Below, piece after piece: positions 38,662 to 49,700 of a DNA stretch of 64,000 bases; positions within the stretch are counted from its first letter, which is position 1, and each line of letters begins with the position of its first letter. Source of the DNA: Tolypothrix bouteillei VB521301 (lineage in GTDB: Bacteria > Cyanobacteriota > Cyanobacteriia > Cyanobacteriales > Nostocaceae); the NCBI RefSeq assembly GCF_000760695.4, contig NZ_JHEG04000001.1, forward strand, positions 498,795 through 562,794. Reading direction: 5' to 3'. The notes below the pieces were generated by a model. The model did not search any database. It was not told the DNA's origin and saw only the letters and a list, made by a program, of their open reading frames with translations. Both the position numbers and the translations under genes were made by a program.

Positions 38662-41600
38662 AAACTATTGAGGAGTTTTTGTCTGACCTCTGCACATTAG
38701 ATGTAAAGCTGTGGGTGGATGGCGACCGTCTGCGGTGTAGCGCCCCTGAGGGAATACTCACACCGTCTCTGCGCCTTCAGTTACAAGAGCGCAAAGTAGA
38801 AATTCTCGCGTTTTTACAAAAAGCTAGTCTGACCTCAAGTTCCGCTCTAGCGACAATTCAGCCCGTTTCGCGATCGCTCAAACTACCACTGTCCTTTGCC
38901 CAACAACGCTTGTGGTTCCTGCAGCAATTAGAGCCTGAGAGTGGCTTTTACAACATTCACGTGCAAGTCCGTTTTCAGGGGAACCTCAATGTCACTGCTC
39001 TAGAATACAGTCTCAATCACATCATCAGCCGCCACGAAGTCCTACGTACCAACTTTGTTGTAGTAGATGGGCAACCGATACAAGTTATTGCTGACAGCAA
39101 GACCATAACCCTGGCAACTGTAGACTTGCAACACTTAGAGCCAACACAGCGAGAAAGCACCTGCCGCCAATTAATCCTTGAAGAAGCCGCACAACCTTTT
39201 GACTTGACAACTGACTCACTGGTGCGGGCGAGTTTGTTCAAGCTGACAGAGACAGAACACGTTCTGCTACTGATGATGCACCATATGGTTTCAGATTGGT
39301 GGTCAATGGGGGTATTGGTAAACGAGTTAGCAGCAATCTATCAAGCTGCGTATAACAATGTACCCATCGCCCTACCAAAGTTGCCGATTCAGTATGCTGA
39401 CTTTGCTGTTTGGCAGCGACAGTGGTTGCAGGGAGAGGAACTGACAAAGCAGGTGGGATACTGGAAGGAAAAACTCGCAGGTGCTCCCGCTTTGTTGGAA
39501 ATGCCCACCGATAGACCGCGACCCGCTATTCAAACATATAAGGGGGCGACTGAGAAATTTAAACTTTCTCAAGAGTTATGTGAAGCGCTAACTGCCCTAA
39601 GTCAGCGACAGGGCGTGACACTGTTCATGACGCTTTTAGCAGCATTTCAAATATTGCTGTATCGCTATAGCGGTCAGACTGACATTTGTGTGGGTACACC
39701 AATAGCTAACCGCAATCGTGCCGAAACAGAGGGGTTATTCGGGTTATTCCTCAACACTCTAGTGCTGCGGGGCAATTTGTCTGGCAATCCCAGTTTTGTT
39801 GATTTCCTCTTGCAAGTGCGCTCAGTTGCCCTTGGTGCTTACGCCCATCAAGACCTGCCCTTTGAGCAGTTGGTGGAACAATTGCAGCCAGAGCGTTCTT
39901 TAAGCCACACACCACTTTTCCAAGTGATGTTTGTGCTCCACAATACACCAATGCAAGTGTTGCAACTTCCCAACTTAACGCTCTCGCCATTGGAACTTGA
40001 AAGCTCAACTGCCAAGTTTGATTTGAACCTCACCTTAAAGAACACTGCCCAAGGATTCAGTGAAAATACAGATGTTGGATTGAGCGGCTTTCTTGATTAC
40101 AACACTGACTTGTTTGATGCTACTACCATTGCGCGGATGGCAGAGCACTATCTAACTCTACTCGAGGCGGTGGTTGCTAATCCCCATCAGAAGATATCAG
40201 AACTCCCACTGCTAAGCGATCGCGAACAACGCCAGATACTAGTGGAGTGGAACGATACTCAAGCAAACTACCCCAAACAATTGTGTTTGCATCAGTTGTT
40301 TGAACAACAAGTTGAAAAAACACCAGACGCTGTGGCAGTGGTGTTTGAAAATGAACAACTCACCTACACTCAGTTAAACGCCAAAGCCAATCAACTCGCA
40401 CATCACCTACTCCAGTTGGGTGTCGGACCGGAAGTGTTGGTCGCCATTTGTGTCGAACGCTCAATCGAGATGTTAGTGGGACTGTTGGCAATTCTCAAAG
40501 CCGGTGGGGCCTATGTCCCCCTCGACCCCATTTACCCACCAGAGCGATTGGCCTATATTTTGGAAAACTCAGGTGCCAAAGTACTGCTGAGTCAGCAGAC
40601 GGTAGCAAATCTTCTGCCTGAGATACACGGCCATATTGTCTACTTAGACAAAGATTTGCCGATTCACCAAAGTTCATCCAACCCCAACACTCATGTTTGC
40701 GCCGATAATTTAGCGTATGCCATTTACACCAGTGGCTCCACCGGACGACCCAAAGGAGTGCAAATTCCTCACCGGGCGGTGGTGAATTTCTTAAACTCAA
40801 TGTCGGCTCAACCGGGGATAGTATCAGAAGATGTACTGGTAGCAGTGACGACCATTACCTTTGATATTGCGGCGTTGGAGTTGTTCTTACCATTGAGCAG
40901 GGGCGCACGCCTCGTTCTCACCCGCGATTTGATTGCTGATGGCGGTCAAAGCACTGCTGCCTTGGGAACATCCAGCGCTACAGTTATGCAAGGCACTCCA
41001 GCCACTTGGCGAGCCCTCATGCAAGCAGGTTTTGTGGGCAATCCCCAATTGAAAATCCTTTGTGGCGGTGAAGCTCTCGATCGCGAACTCGCAGCACAAT
41101 TGCTCGAGCGTGCAGATAGTTTGTGGAATATGTACGGTCCAACGGAGACCACCATTTGGTCAGCGGTGTCTCAGGTGCAACCTGATTCTGGCGCGGTGTC
41201 CATCGGCAGAGCGATCGCCAACACCCAATTCTACATCCTGGATGCCAATTTACAACCAGTGCCAGTGGGTGTGGCTGGGGAATTGCACATTGGTGGTGAT
41301 GGCTTGGCGCGGGGCTACCTCAGCCGCCCTGAGTTGACAGCCGAAAAGTTCATTCCCAACCCCTTTGGTGATGCGAGTTCTCGCTTGTACAAAACCGGAG
41401 ATTTAGTCCGCTACAAGAGTAATGGTAACATTGAGTACATCGGACGAATTGACCATCAGGTAAAAGTGCGCGGTTTCCGGATTGAATTAGCCGAAATTGA
41501 GGCAATCTTAGGTCAGCACCCAACTGTAGAACAAGCCGTTGTCATAGCTAAAGACATTGCAGGGGACAAGCGCTTAGTTGCTTATCTGCTAGCCCAGAGT

Positions 41601-42125
41601 GAGGCAACACCAGTTGTGAGTGAGCTGCGCTCCTTCCTCAAACAACAACTGCCCGAGTACATGGTGCCATCTTATTTTGTGGTACTTGATGCCTTTCCGC
41701 TCACACCCAATGGCAAAGTTGACCGTAAAGCCCTGCCTACCCCCGACCAAACCCGAATAGAGGCCCAAGCATACGTTGCACCGCGAAACGAAGTGGAACG
41801 AATTCTCACTCATGTCTGGCAAGAGGTGCTGAATCTGGAAAAAGTCGGTGTGAACGACAACTTCTTTGAACTCGGCGGTCATTCACTTCTGGTCGTTCAA
41901 GTTCATAGCAAACTCAATCAAAAATTACTTGGCAACATTAACAAAGAAATTTCGGTAGTTGACTTATTTAAATATCCAACTATAAGTACTTTGGCGCAAT
42001 ATCTCGGACAGGAGCAGAATGGGGCAACACCTGCAAGACAGAAACTCAACGATCGTGCTAGCAAGCAAATAGAAGCTCTGAAACGACAACCACTGATGAA
42101 ACAAAGGAAGAAGAACAATGGATAA
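38658..42125 (+). CDS. NRPS2: docking-C-A(Gly)-PCP
   Basis: The product is 1155 residues. The docking domain (VKLWVDGDRLRCSAPEG) is closest to that of NRPS3. The C domain has H208-H209 in HHMVSDWW, so the usual DG is DW. The A domain reads DILQLGMIWK, again glycine. The PCP has S1076, and the last ~80 residues are almost the same as in NRPS1. The gene looks like a chimera, with its front related to NRPS3 and its back to NRPS1. It should add a second glycine, which PKS3 then extends. It overlaps the remnant ORF by 4 bp and PKS3 by 8 bp (ATGGATAA at 42118-42125). Confidence 0.92.
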   Translation: MKTIEEFLSDLCTLDVKLWVDGDRLRCSAPEGILTPSLRLQLQERKVEILAFLQKASLTSSSALATIQPVSRSLKLPLSFAQQRLWFLQQLEPESGFYNIHVQVRFQGNLNVTALEYSLNHIISRHEVLRTNFVVVDGQPIQVIADSKTITLATVDLQHLEPTQRESTCRQLILEEAAQPFDLTTDSLVRASLFKLTETEHVLLLMMHHMVSDWWSMGVLVNELAAIYQAAYNNVPIALPKLPIQYADFAVWQRQWLQGEELTKQVGYWKEKLAGAPALLEMPTDRPRPAIQTYKGATEKFKLSQELCEALTALSQRQGVTLFMTLLAAFQILLYRYSGQTDICVGTPIANRNRAETEGLFGLFLNTLVLRGNLSGNPSFVDFLLQVRSVALGAYAHQDLPFEQLVEQLQPERSLSHTPLFQVMFVLHNTPMQVLQLPNLTLSPLELESSTAKFDLNLTLKNTAQGFSENTDVGLSGFLDYNTDLFDATTIARMAEHYLTLLEAVVANPHQKISELPLLSDREQRQILVEWNDTQANYPKQLCLHQLFEQQVEKTPDAVAVVFENEQLTYTQLNAKANQLAHHLLQLGVGPEVLVAICVERSIEMLVGLLAILKAGGAYVPLDPIYPPERLAYILENSGAKVLLSQQTVANLLPEIHGHIVYLDKDLPIHQSSSNPNTHVCADNLAYAIYTSGSTGRPKGVQIPHRAVVNFLNSMSAQPGIVSEDVLVAVTTITFDIAALELFLPLSRGARLVLTRDLIADGGQSTAALGTSSATVMQGTPATWRALMQAGFVGNPQLKILCGGEALDRELAAQLLERADSLWNMYGPTETTIWSAVSQVQPDSGAVSIGRAIANTQFYILDANLQPVPVGVAGELHIGGDGLARGYLSRPELTAEKFIPNPFGDASSRLYKTGDLVRYKSNGNIEYIGRIDHQVKVRGFRIELAEIEAILGQHPTVEQAVVIAKDIAGDKRLVAYLLAQSEATPVVSELRSFLKQQLPEYMVPSYFVVLDAFPLTPNGKVDRKALPTPDQTRIEAQAYVAPRNEVERILTHVWQEVLNLEKVGVNDNFFELGGHSLLVVQVHSKLNQKLLGNINKEISVVDLFKYPTISTLAQYLGQEQNGATPARQKLNDRASKQIEALKRQPLMKQRKKNNG

Positions 42126-45100
42126 CTGGGAAACACACGAGGGAATGGATGCGATCGCGATCGTTGGCATTGCTGGTCGTTTTCCCGGAGCCAAGAACGT
42201 TAATGAGTTTTGGCAGAATCTACGCGACGGTGTTGAGTCCATTTCATTTTTTACTGATGAGGAATTAGAAGCTGCAGGCATAGACCGGGCATTATTAAAT
42301 CATCAAAACTATGTCAAAGCAAATGGTTTGTTAGAAGACGTAGAGATGTTTGATGCGTCATTCTTCGGGTTTACACCCAGAGAAGCGGAAGTTATGGACC
42401 CCCAACACCGCCTGTTTCTAGAGTGTGCTTGGGAGGTTTTGGAAAATGCTGGTTATGACCCTGAAATATATGACGGTCAGATTGGTGTTTATGCGGGTGC
42501 TGGTCTAAATAGTTACTTACTCTATAACCTCATCTCAAACCGCGATAAAATCGAATCCGTAGGCACATATCAAGTTTTCATCAGTAATGATAAAGATTTT
42601 GTACCTACGCGAGTTTCCTACAAACTCAACCTCACCGGACCCAGCGTTAACGTCAGCACTGCCTGCTCTACTTCATTAGTGGCTGTTCAAATGGGGTGCC
42701 AGAGCTTGCTGAATTACCAATGTGATATGGTATTGGCTGGTGGAGTTTCTGTTGGCATAACACAAAAAACAGGTTATCTGTACCAAGAAGGCATGATTCT
42801 GTCTCCAGATGGACACTGCCGAGCCTTTGATGCCCGCTCTCAGGGAACTATTGGTGGCAACGGTGTCGGAATTGTGCTTCTCAAGCGCCTATCAGATGCC
42901 CTTGCTGATGGAGACAACATCCATGCCGTCATCAGGGGAGCGGCTATCAACAACGACGGTTCGTTAAAAGTTGGTTATACCGCCCCCAGCGTGGAAGGTC
43001 AAGCAGCCGTGATATCGGAAGCTCAGGCTATAGCTGGGATTGAAGCAGAAACAATTACTTACGTAGAAGCCCACGGAACCGGAACAGTTTTGGGAGACCC
43101 AATTGAAATCACCGCCCTAACACAAGCTTTTAGTGGCACAACCCAAAAGAAGGGCTTCTGTGCCATCGGTTCGGTGAAAACAAATATTGGACACTTAGAT
43201 ACAGCTGCTGGTGTAGCCGGTCTCATTAAGACAGTCATGGCACTTAAAAACAAAGCAATACCACCAAGCCTGCATTTTGAAAAGCCCAATCCCAAGATTG
43301 ATTTTGCCAATAGTCCTTTCTTCGTCAATACGACTCTGCGAGAATGGAAAACCAACGGAACTAAGCGTCGGGCTGGGGTCAGTTCTTTTGGTATCGGAGG
43401 TACTAATGCCCATGTCATCCTAGAAGAAGCCCCTACTCTTAAGTCTTCTGGAGAATCCAGACCTTGGCAGCTGTTGGTTCTCTCCGCCAAAACTGATTCT
43501 GCACTCGCTCGCGCAACTGTCAATCTAGCCGAACACCTAAAAGAGCATCCCGAAGTTAACCTTGCTGATGTTGCCTACACCCAAAGCATCGGTCGCCGTG
43601 CTTTCGAGCATCGACGGATGCTGGTGTGTCAAGATATTAACGAAGCAGCGAGCGCACTGAATCCCATAGATCCAAAACAAGTTCTGACGAGCTTTATAGA
43701 ACCCAAAGCCCGACCCGTGGTATTTATGTTTTCGGGGCAGGGAGCGCAGTATGTTAATATGGGTCGAGAACTTTACCAGACCGAACCGACATTTCGCGAT
43801 CGGGTAGATACTTGCGCGGAACTCCTCAAGCCTCACCTGGGATTAGACCTGCGCGATGTGCTGTTCCCAAGGGAAGAACTCACCGCAGTTGCTACAGAGC
43901 AAATCAGACGGACAGCGATCGCACAACCAGCGCTCTTTGTCATTGAGTACGCCCTAGCACAATTGTGGATGGAATGGGGAGTGCGCCCTCAGGCAGCGAT
44001 CGGTCATAGCATCGGTGAATACGTTGCTGCATGTTTGGCGGGTGTTTTCTCCTTGGAAGATGCCCTAGCGTTAGTTGCTGCACGGGGACATTTGATGCAA
44101 CAACTGCCCGCAGGGGCAATGCTTTCGGTTCCCCTGCCAGAAAAGAAGGTGCAAACTCTCTTGGGCAAGGAACTTTCCTTAGCTGCAGTCAACGGACCCA
44201 GCTTTTGCGTGGTTGCAGGTACCTTCGAGGCTGTAGAGGCATTAGAGAAGCAGTTAGCAGAACAAGGAGTAGAGTGCCGTCGCCTGCATACCTCCCATGC
44301 CTTCCATTCAAAAATGATGGATCCCATACTTGAGTCCTTCACTGAACGGGTCAAAAAAGTCAGCTTAACACCCCCACAAATTCCATATATATCCAACGTC
44401 ACGGGGACTTGGATTACTGCCGCAGAAGCAACAAATCCAGAGTATTGGGCAAAGCATTTACGCTCTACAGTACGCTTTGCCGAAGGTGTCCAACAGTTAT
44501 TACATGAATCAGAGCAGATTCTGCTGGAGGTCGGTCCCGGACGCACATTAAGTACCTTAGTCAGACAGCATCCAAATAAGGCAGTTCAGCAAGTCGTGTT
44601 GACTTCCTTACGCCATCCCCAAGATCGCCAATCGGATGTTGCTTTCGTGCTGAGTACATTAGGAAAGCTTTGGCTTGCAGGCGTACAGGTGGATTGGTCG
44701 GGATTTTATGCCAGCGAGCAGCGTCATCGCCTCCCCTTGCCAACGTATCCTTTTGAGCGTCAGCGTTACTGGATTGAACCCCGAAAACAAGCAGATGTTG
44801 TCAAGACCGATGTCGAAATGTTGTCTTCAACATCCATACCAGATAAAAAGCCAATTGCTGATTGGTTTTACATTCCTTCCTGGAAACGCTCTCCGCTTAG
44901 CACCCGTAAACTAGATGAGAGACCAGTTCAGTCCAATACACTCGTGTTTATTGATGAGTGTGGCTTGGGTTCTCAACTTGTGAAAAAACTCGAACTTGAG
45001 GGACAAAATGTCATTACGGTAAAGGTAGGGTCGGAATTTATCAAGCTGAGGGACGATGTATATACCTTAAACCCCAGAGAAGAAAATAACTACAATGCCC

Positions 45101-46758
45101 TGCTTAATGAACTACGCACCCAAGGAAAAACGCCACAAACAATTGTTCATTTATGGAATGTCACGTCGGAGGGTGAAGCAGAATCAGGGCCCGAATCGAT
45201 TGACAAATCTCAAGATTTAGGATTTTACAGTCTGCTGTTTCTAGCACAAGCTCTCGGGCAACAGACTGTCAGTGAGAAGCTACGAATTGCTGTTGTTTCC
45301 AACAATATGCAGGAAGTTACGGGCGTTGAGGCGCTGTGTCCGGAGAAAGCAACTCTACTTGGACCGGTTAAGGTGATAGCGCAAGAATACCCAAATATAA
45401 GCTGTTGCAGTATTGATATTGCGAGCGCTCCACAAAGAAGTTGGCAAGAGGAAAAACTGATAGACCAGTTGCTGCACGAGCTACAAACTCAATTCAGTGA
45501 CCGGGTTATTGCTTATCGCGGTTCTCACCGTTGGGTACAAACCTTTGAGCCAGTTCAGTTAGATAAGCCTAACGAAGCGACACCAGGGTTCAGGAAAGGA
45601 GGAGTCTATCTGATTACGGGTGGACTTGGGGGCATTGGACTTGTGCTGGCGGAATATTTGGCGACAACCGCACAGGCCAAACTCATCCTTATCGGGCGAT
45701 CGGCTTTACCCCCCACAGAGGAGTGGGAACAATGGCTTGATAGTCATGAGGCTGAGGATAGCGTGAGTTTAAAGATTCGGAAAGTTCGGAAACTGGAAGA
45801 ACTGGGTGCTGAAGTTTTGGCGATCGCCGCAGATGTCAGTAATCTTCAACAAATGCAAGAAGCTATTGCAAAGGCAAAGGCGCGATTTGGTCAGATTCAT
45901 GGAGTGCTCCATGCCGCAGGAGTTCCAGGCGGTGGCGCAATTATAGGCAAAACTCGAGATAGTGTAGAGAAAATCCTAGCACCCAAAGTGAAAGGCACTT
46001 TAGTTCTCGATTCAATCTTTAAAGATACTCCTTTAGATTTTTTTGTTCTCACATCATCAATTACTTCAATCATCGGAGGATTTGGTCAGGTAGACTATAC
46101 TAGTGCAAATGCCTTTCTTGACGCCTTTACTCACTACAAGAATTCCCAAGGTGACAATTTTACCGTATGTACTAATTGGGATACATGGCAAGAAGTAGGT
46201 ATGGCAGTCAACGTCTCGCTACCCGACGTACTCCAGAAATTGCGTAATGAAATGCTGAAGCTAGCGATATTGCCCGCTGAAGGTGTAGATGCCTTTAGCC
46301 GCATTTTAGGAACTCAATTGTCCCAAGTTGTGATATGTCCCCGAGATTTGCACCTTCGGGAAGCCTGGGAAAACACTCCAAAAGATTTCTTGGAACCTTC
46401 AGAGAATACAATCTCATCAAGACCATCACATCCAAGACCCGAACTCAGTAATGCTTACGTTGCTCCTCGCAATGAACTCGAGCAAACCATTGCCAACATC
46501 TGGCAACAATTACTTGGAATTGAGCAAGTAGGCGTTTACGATAACTTCTTTGAATTAGGGGGGCATTCCTTGCTAGCGACTCAACTCATTTCTAGGATGC
46601 GTGAAACTTTCCAAGTTGAGTTACCCTTAAACAGCTTGTTTGAGGAGTCTAGTGTAGCAGGACTGGCAGAGCGCATTGATAAGATTCGTTCGATAGTACA
46701 ACAAATACATGCTCTTCCCAACGATACAGCAGACAACAGAGAGGAGATAGAGTTATGA
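42118..46758 (+). CDS. Type I PKS module 3: KS-AT-KR-ACP
   Basis: The product is 1546 residues. The KS has C183 in STACSTS, EAHGTGT and KTNIGHLDTAAG, and is of the kind that follows NRPS modules. The AT has S631 in GHSIGE and HAFH (malonyl-CoA). The KR has GGLGGIG, a long insert after IGRSALPP, and Y1327 in VDYTSAN. It has neither LDD nor the A-type Trp (Ile1319 instead), so stereochemistry is not predicted. The carrier domain has S1484 in GGHSLLATQL, which looks more like a PCP than an ACP. Extension of glycine by malonate with ketoreduction would give a 4-amino-3-hydroxybutyrate unit. The stop overlaps the NRPS3 start by 4 bp. Confidence 0.92.
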   Translation: MDNWETHEGMDAIAIVGIAGRFPGAKNVNEFWQNLRDGVESISFFTDEELEAAGIDRALLNHQNYVKANGLLEDVEMFDASFFGFTPREAEVMDPQHRLFLECAWEVLENAGYDPEIYDGQIGVYAGAGLNSYLLYNLISNRDKIESVGTYQVFISNDKDFVPTRVSYKLNLTGPSVNVSTACSTSLVAVQMGCQSLLNYQCDMVLAGGVSVGITQKTGYLYQEGMILSPDGHCRAFDARSQGTIGGNGVGIVLLKRLSDALADGDNIHAVIRGAAINNDGSLKVGYTAPSVEGQAAVISEAQAIAGIEAETITYVEAHGTGTVLGDPIEITALTQAFSGTTQKKGFCAIGSVKTNIGHLDTAAGVAGLIKTVMALKNKAIPPSLHFEKPNPKIDFANSPFFVNTTLREWKTNGTKRRAGVSSFGIGGTNAHVILEEAPTLKSSGESRPWQLLVLSAKTDSALARATVNLAEHLKEHPEVNLADVAYTQSIGRRAFEHRRMLVCQDINEAASALNPIDPKQVLTSFIEPKARPVVFMFSGQGAQYVNMGRELYQTEPTFRDRVDTCAELLKPHLGLDLRDVLFPREELTAVATEQIRRTAIAQPALFVIEYALAQLWMEWGVRPQAAIGHSIGEYVAACLAGVFSLEDALALVAARGHLMQQLPAGAMLSVPLPEKKVQTLLGKELSLAAVNGPSFCVVAGTFEAVEALEKQLAEQGVECRRLHTSHAFHSKMMDPILESFTERVKKVSLTPPQIPYISNVTGTWITAAEATNPEYWAKHLRSTVRFAEGVQQLLHESEQILLEVGPGRTLSTLVRQHPNKAVQQVVLTSLRHPQDRQSDVAFVLSTLGKLWLAGVQVDWSGFYASEQRHRLPLPTYPFERQRYWIEPRKQADVVKTDVEMLSSTSIPDKKPIADWFYIPSWKRSPLSTRKLDERPVQSNTLVFIDECGLGSQLVKKLELEGQNVITVKVGSEFIKLRDDVYTLNPREENNYNALLNELRTQGKTPQTIVHLWNVTSEGEAESGPESIDKSQDLGFYSLLFLAQALGQQTVSEKLRIAVVSNNMQEVTGVEALCPEKATLLGPVKVIAQEYPNISCCSIDIASAPQRSWQEEKLIDQLLHELQTQFSDRVIAYRGSHRWVQTFEPVQLDKPNEATPGFRKGGVYLITGGLGGIGLVLAEYLATTAQAKLILIGRSALPPTEEWEQWLDSHEAEDSVSLKIRKVRKLEELGAEVLAIAADVSNLQQMQEAIAKAKARFGQIHGVLHAAGVPGGGAIIGKTRDSVEKILAPKVKGTLVLDSIFKDTPLDFFVLTSSITSIIGGFGQVDYTSANAFLDAFTHYKNSQGDNFTVCTNWDTWQEVGMAVNVSLPDVLQKLRNEMLKLAILPAEGVDAFSRILGTQLSQVVICPRDLHLREAWENTPKDFLEPSENTISSRPSHPRPELSNAYVAPRNELEQTIANIWQQLLGIEQVGVYDNFFELGGHSLLATQLISRMRETFQVELPLNSLFEESSVAGLAERIDKIRSIVQQIHALPNDTADNREEIEL

Positions 46759-49700
46759 AAACTATCGAGGAATTTTTGTCTTACTTATGCAGTTTGGATA
46801 TAAAACTGTGGGTTGATGGCGAACGCTTGCGGTGTAGCGCCCCCGAAGGAACATTGTCCCCATCCCTGCGCCTTCAGTTACAAGAGCGCAAAGCAGAAAT
46901 CCTCGCGTTTCTGCAAAAGGCGAACCAGACCTCAAGTGCCCCTCTCCCTCCGATTTCCTCCGTTTCACGAGCAGGAAAGCTGCCTCTGTCCTTTGCCCAA
47001 CAACGTTTGTGGTTCTTACAGCAGTTAGAAGTTAATAGTGGCTTTTACAACATTGCGGCGGCTGTGCGTTTTGAAGGTCGTCTCCACAACATCGCTGCCC
47101 TTGAAAGCAGTCTCAATTACATCATCAACCGCCATGAAGTTCTACGTACCAACTTTATAGGAGTAGATGGGCAACCGATACAGGCGATCGCCAACAGCAA
47201 GACTGTAGAATTAGCAGTCATAGACTTACAACAGCTACATCCCACTGAGCGAGAAAGCACTTGCCAACAGTTGAGAATCGAAGAAGTCGCGCAACCGTTT
47301 GACCTTGTAAATAACACGTTGTTGCGGGCGAGTTTGTTCAAGCTGACAGAGACAGAACATATCTTGCTACTGGTGATGCACCATATCGTATCAGATTGGT
47401 GGTCAATGAGCGTACTGGTACGCGAGCTAGCAGCAGTTTACCACGCTAAGTGCAACGATCTACCACTCGCGCTGCCAGAATTGCCGATTCAGTATGCCGA
47501 TTTTGCTCATTGGCAGCAGCAATGGTTGCAGGAGGAGGTACTAACAAAGCAGCTAGTATACTGGAAAGAACAACTGGCAGGTGTTCCCGCTTTGTTGGAA
47601 CTGCCTACAGACCGACCGCGACCTGCCATTCAAACTTACAGAGGGGCAATTGAAAAATTCTCACTCTCAAAAGAACTGAGCGAGACGCTGGCTGCTTTGA
47701 GTCAGAAACAAGGAGCGACGCTGTTCATGACGCTCTTGGCGGCGTTTCAATCATTGCTGTATCGCTATAGTGGGCAGACCGACATTTGTGTAGGTACGCC
47801 GATTGCCAACCGCAATCGTAACGAAATCGAGGGGTTAATTGGGTTATTTGCCAACACTTTAGTGCTGCGGAGTAATTTATCTGGTAACCCCAGTTTTAGC
47901 GATTTACTGTCGCAAGTACGAGAAGTTGCCCTTGGTGCTTATGCCCATCAGGACTTGCCCTTTGAGCAGTTGGTCGAGCAATTGCAGCCAGAGCGTTCTT
48001 TAAGCCACACGCCACTGTTCCAAGTGATGTTTACTCTGCAAGCGGCGCTATCAGAGTTGCAATTTCCTGGCTTAAAAGGAAGCCTATTACCAGCTGAAAG
48101 CTCCACAGCCAAGTTTGATTTGACTCTAGTTCTGGAGAACACAAGCGCTGGATTGATGGGGGTTGTTGAATACAACACCGACTTGTTTGATGCCACTACC
48201 ATTGCGCGGATGGTAGAGCACTATCAAACTCTACTCGAGGCAGTAGTTGCTAATCCCCATCAGAAACTATCGGAACTCCCACTGCTTGGCGATCGCGAAC
48301 AACACCAGATGCTAGTGGAGTGGAACGATACTCAAGCAAACTACCCCAAACAATTGTGTTTGCACTCTTTGTTTGAGCAACAAGTTCAGAAAACACCCGA
48401 TGCTGTGGCAGTGGTGTTTGAAGATAAACAACTCACCTACACTCAGTTAAACGCCAAAGCCAATCAACTCGCACATCACCTACTCCAGTTGGGTGTCGGA
48501 CCGGAAGTGCTGGTTGCCATTTGTGTCGAACGCTCAATCGAGATGTTAGTGGGACTGGTGGCAATTCTCAAAGCCGGTGGGGCCTATGTCCCCCTCGACC
48601 CCATTTACCCACCAGAGCGATTGGCGTACATCCTGGAAGACTCTCGTGCTTCAATCGTACTGACTCAACAGGCGGTAGCAGAGCTTCTGCCAGAGATGCA
48701 CGGGAGCGTTGTTTACTTAGACACATTTTGGCCGAACTCTCAAAGTTCATCCAACCCCAACACTCATGTTTGCGCCGATAATTTAGCGTATGCCATTTAC
48801 ACGAGTGGTTCTACCGGACGACCTAAAGGAGTGCAAATTCCCCACAGGGCGGTAGTGAACTTTTTAAACTCAATGTCGGCTCAACCGGGGATAGTATCAG
48901 AAGATGTACTGGTAGCAGTGACAACCATTACCTTTGATATTGCGGCGTTGGAGTTGTTCTTACCATTAAGCAAAGGCGCACGGGTTGTGCTTACCTGCGA
49001 TTTGATTGCCGATGGCGGTCGCAGCACTGCGGCTCTGGGAACATCCAGCGCTACAATTATGCAAGGCACTCCAGCCACTTGGCGAGCCCTCATGCAAGCA
49101 GGCTTCCTTGGCAATCCCCAATTGAAAATCCTTTGTGGTGGTGAAGCTCTCGATCGCGAACTCGCAGCACAATTGCTTGAGCGTGCCGATAGCTTGTGGA
49201 ATATGTACGGTCCAACGGAGACCACCATTTGGTCAGCCGTTTCTCAGGTGCAGCCCGATTTTGGCGCGGTGTCCATCGGCAGAGCGATCGCCAACACCCA
49301 ATTCTACATCCTGGATGCCAATTTACAACCAGTCCCGGTGGGTGTGGCTGGGGAATTGCACATTGGTGGTGATGGCTTGGCGCGGGGCTATCTCAGCCGC
49401 CCTGAGTTGACAGCTGAAAAGTTCATTCCCAACCCCTTTAGCAACCAGCCCGGTGAAAGGCTCTACAAAACTGGGGACTTAGTTCGCTACAAAAGCAATG
49501 GTACCATTGAATACATCGGACGCATTGACCATCAGGTGAAAGTGCGCGGTTTCCGCATTGAATTGGGTGAAATTGAAGCACTTCTAAGCCAGTACCCAAC
49601 TGTACAACAAGCTGTTGTCATTGCCAAAGAGATTGGGGGCGACAAGCGCTTGGTTGGCTACCTAGTACCCCAGACTCAGACAACACCAGTCGTGAGTGAG

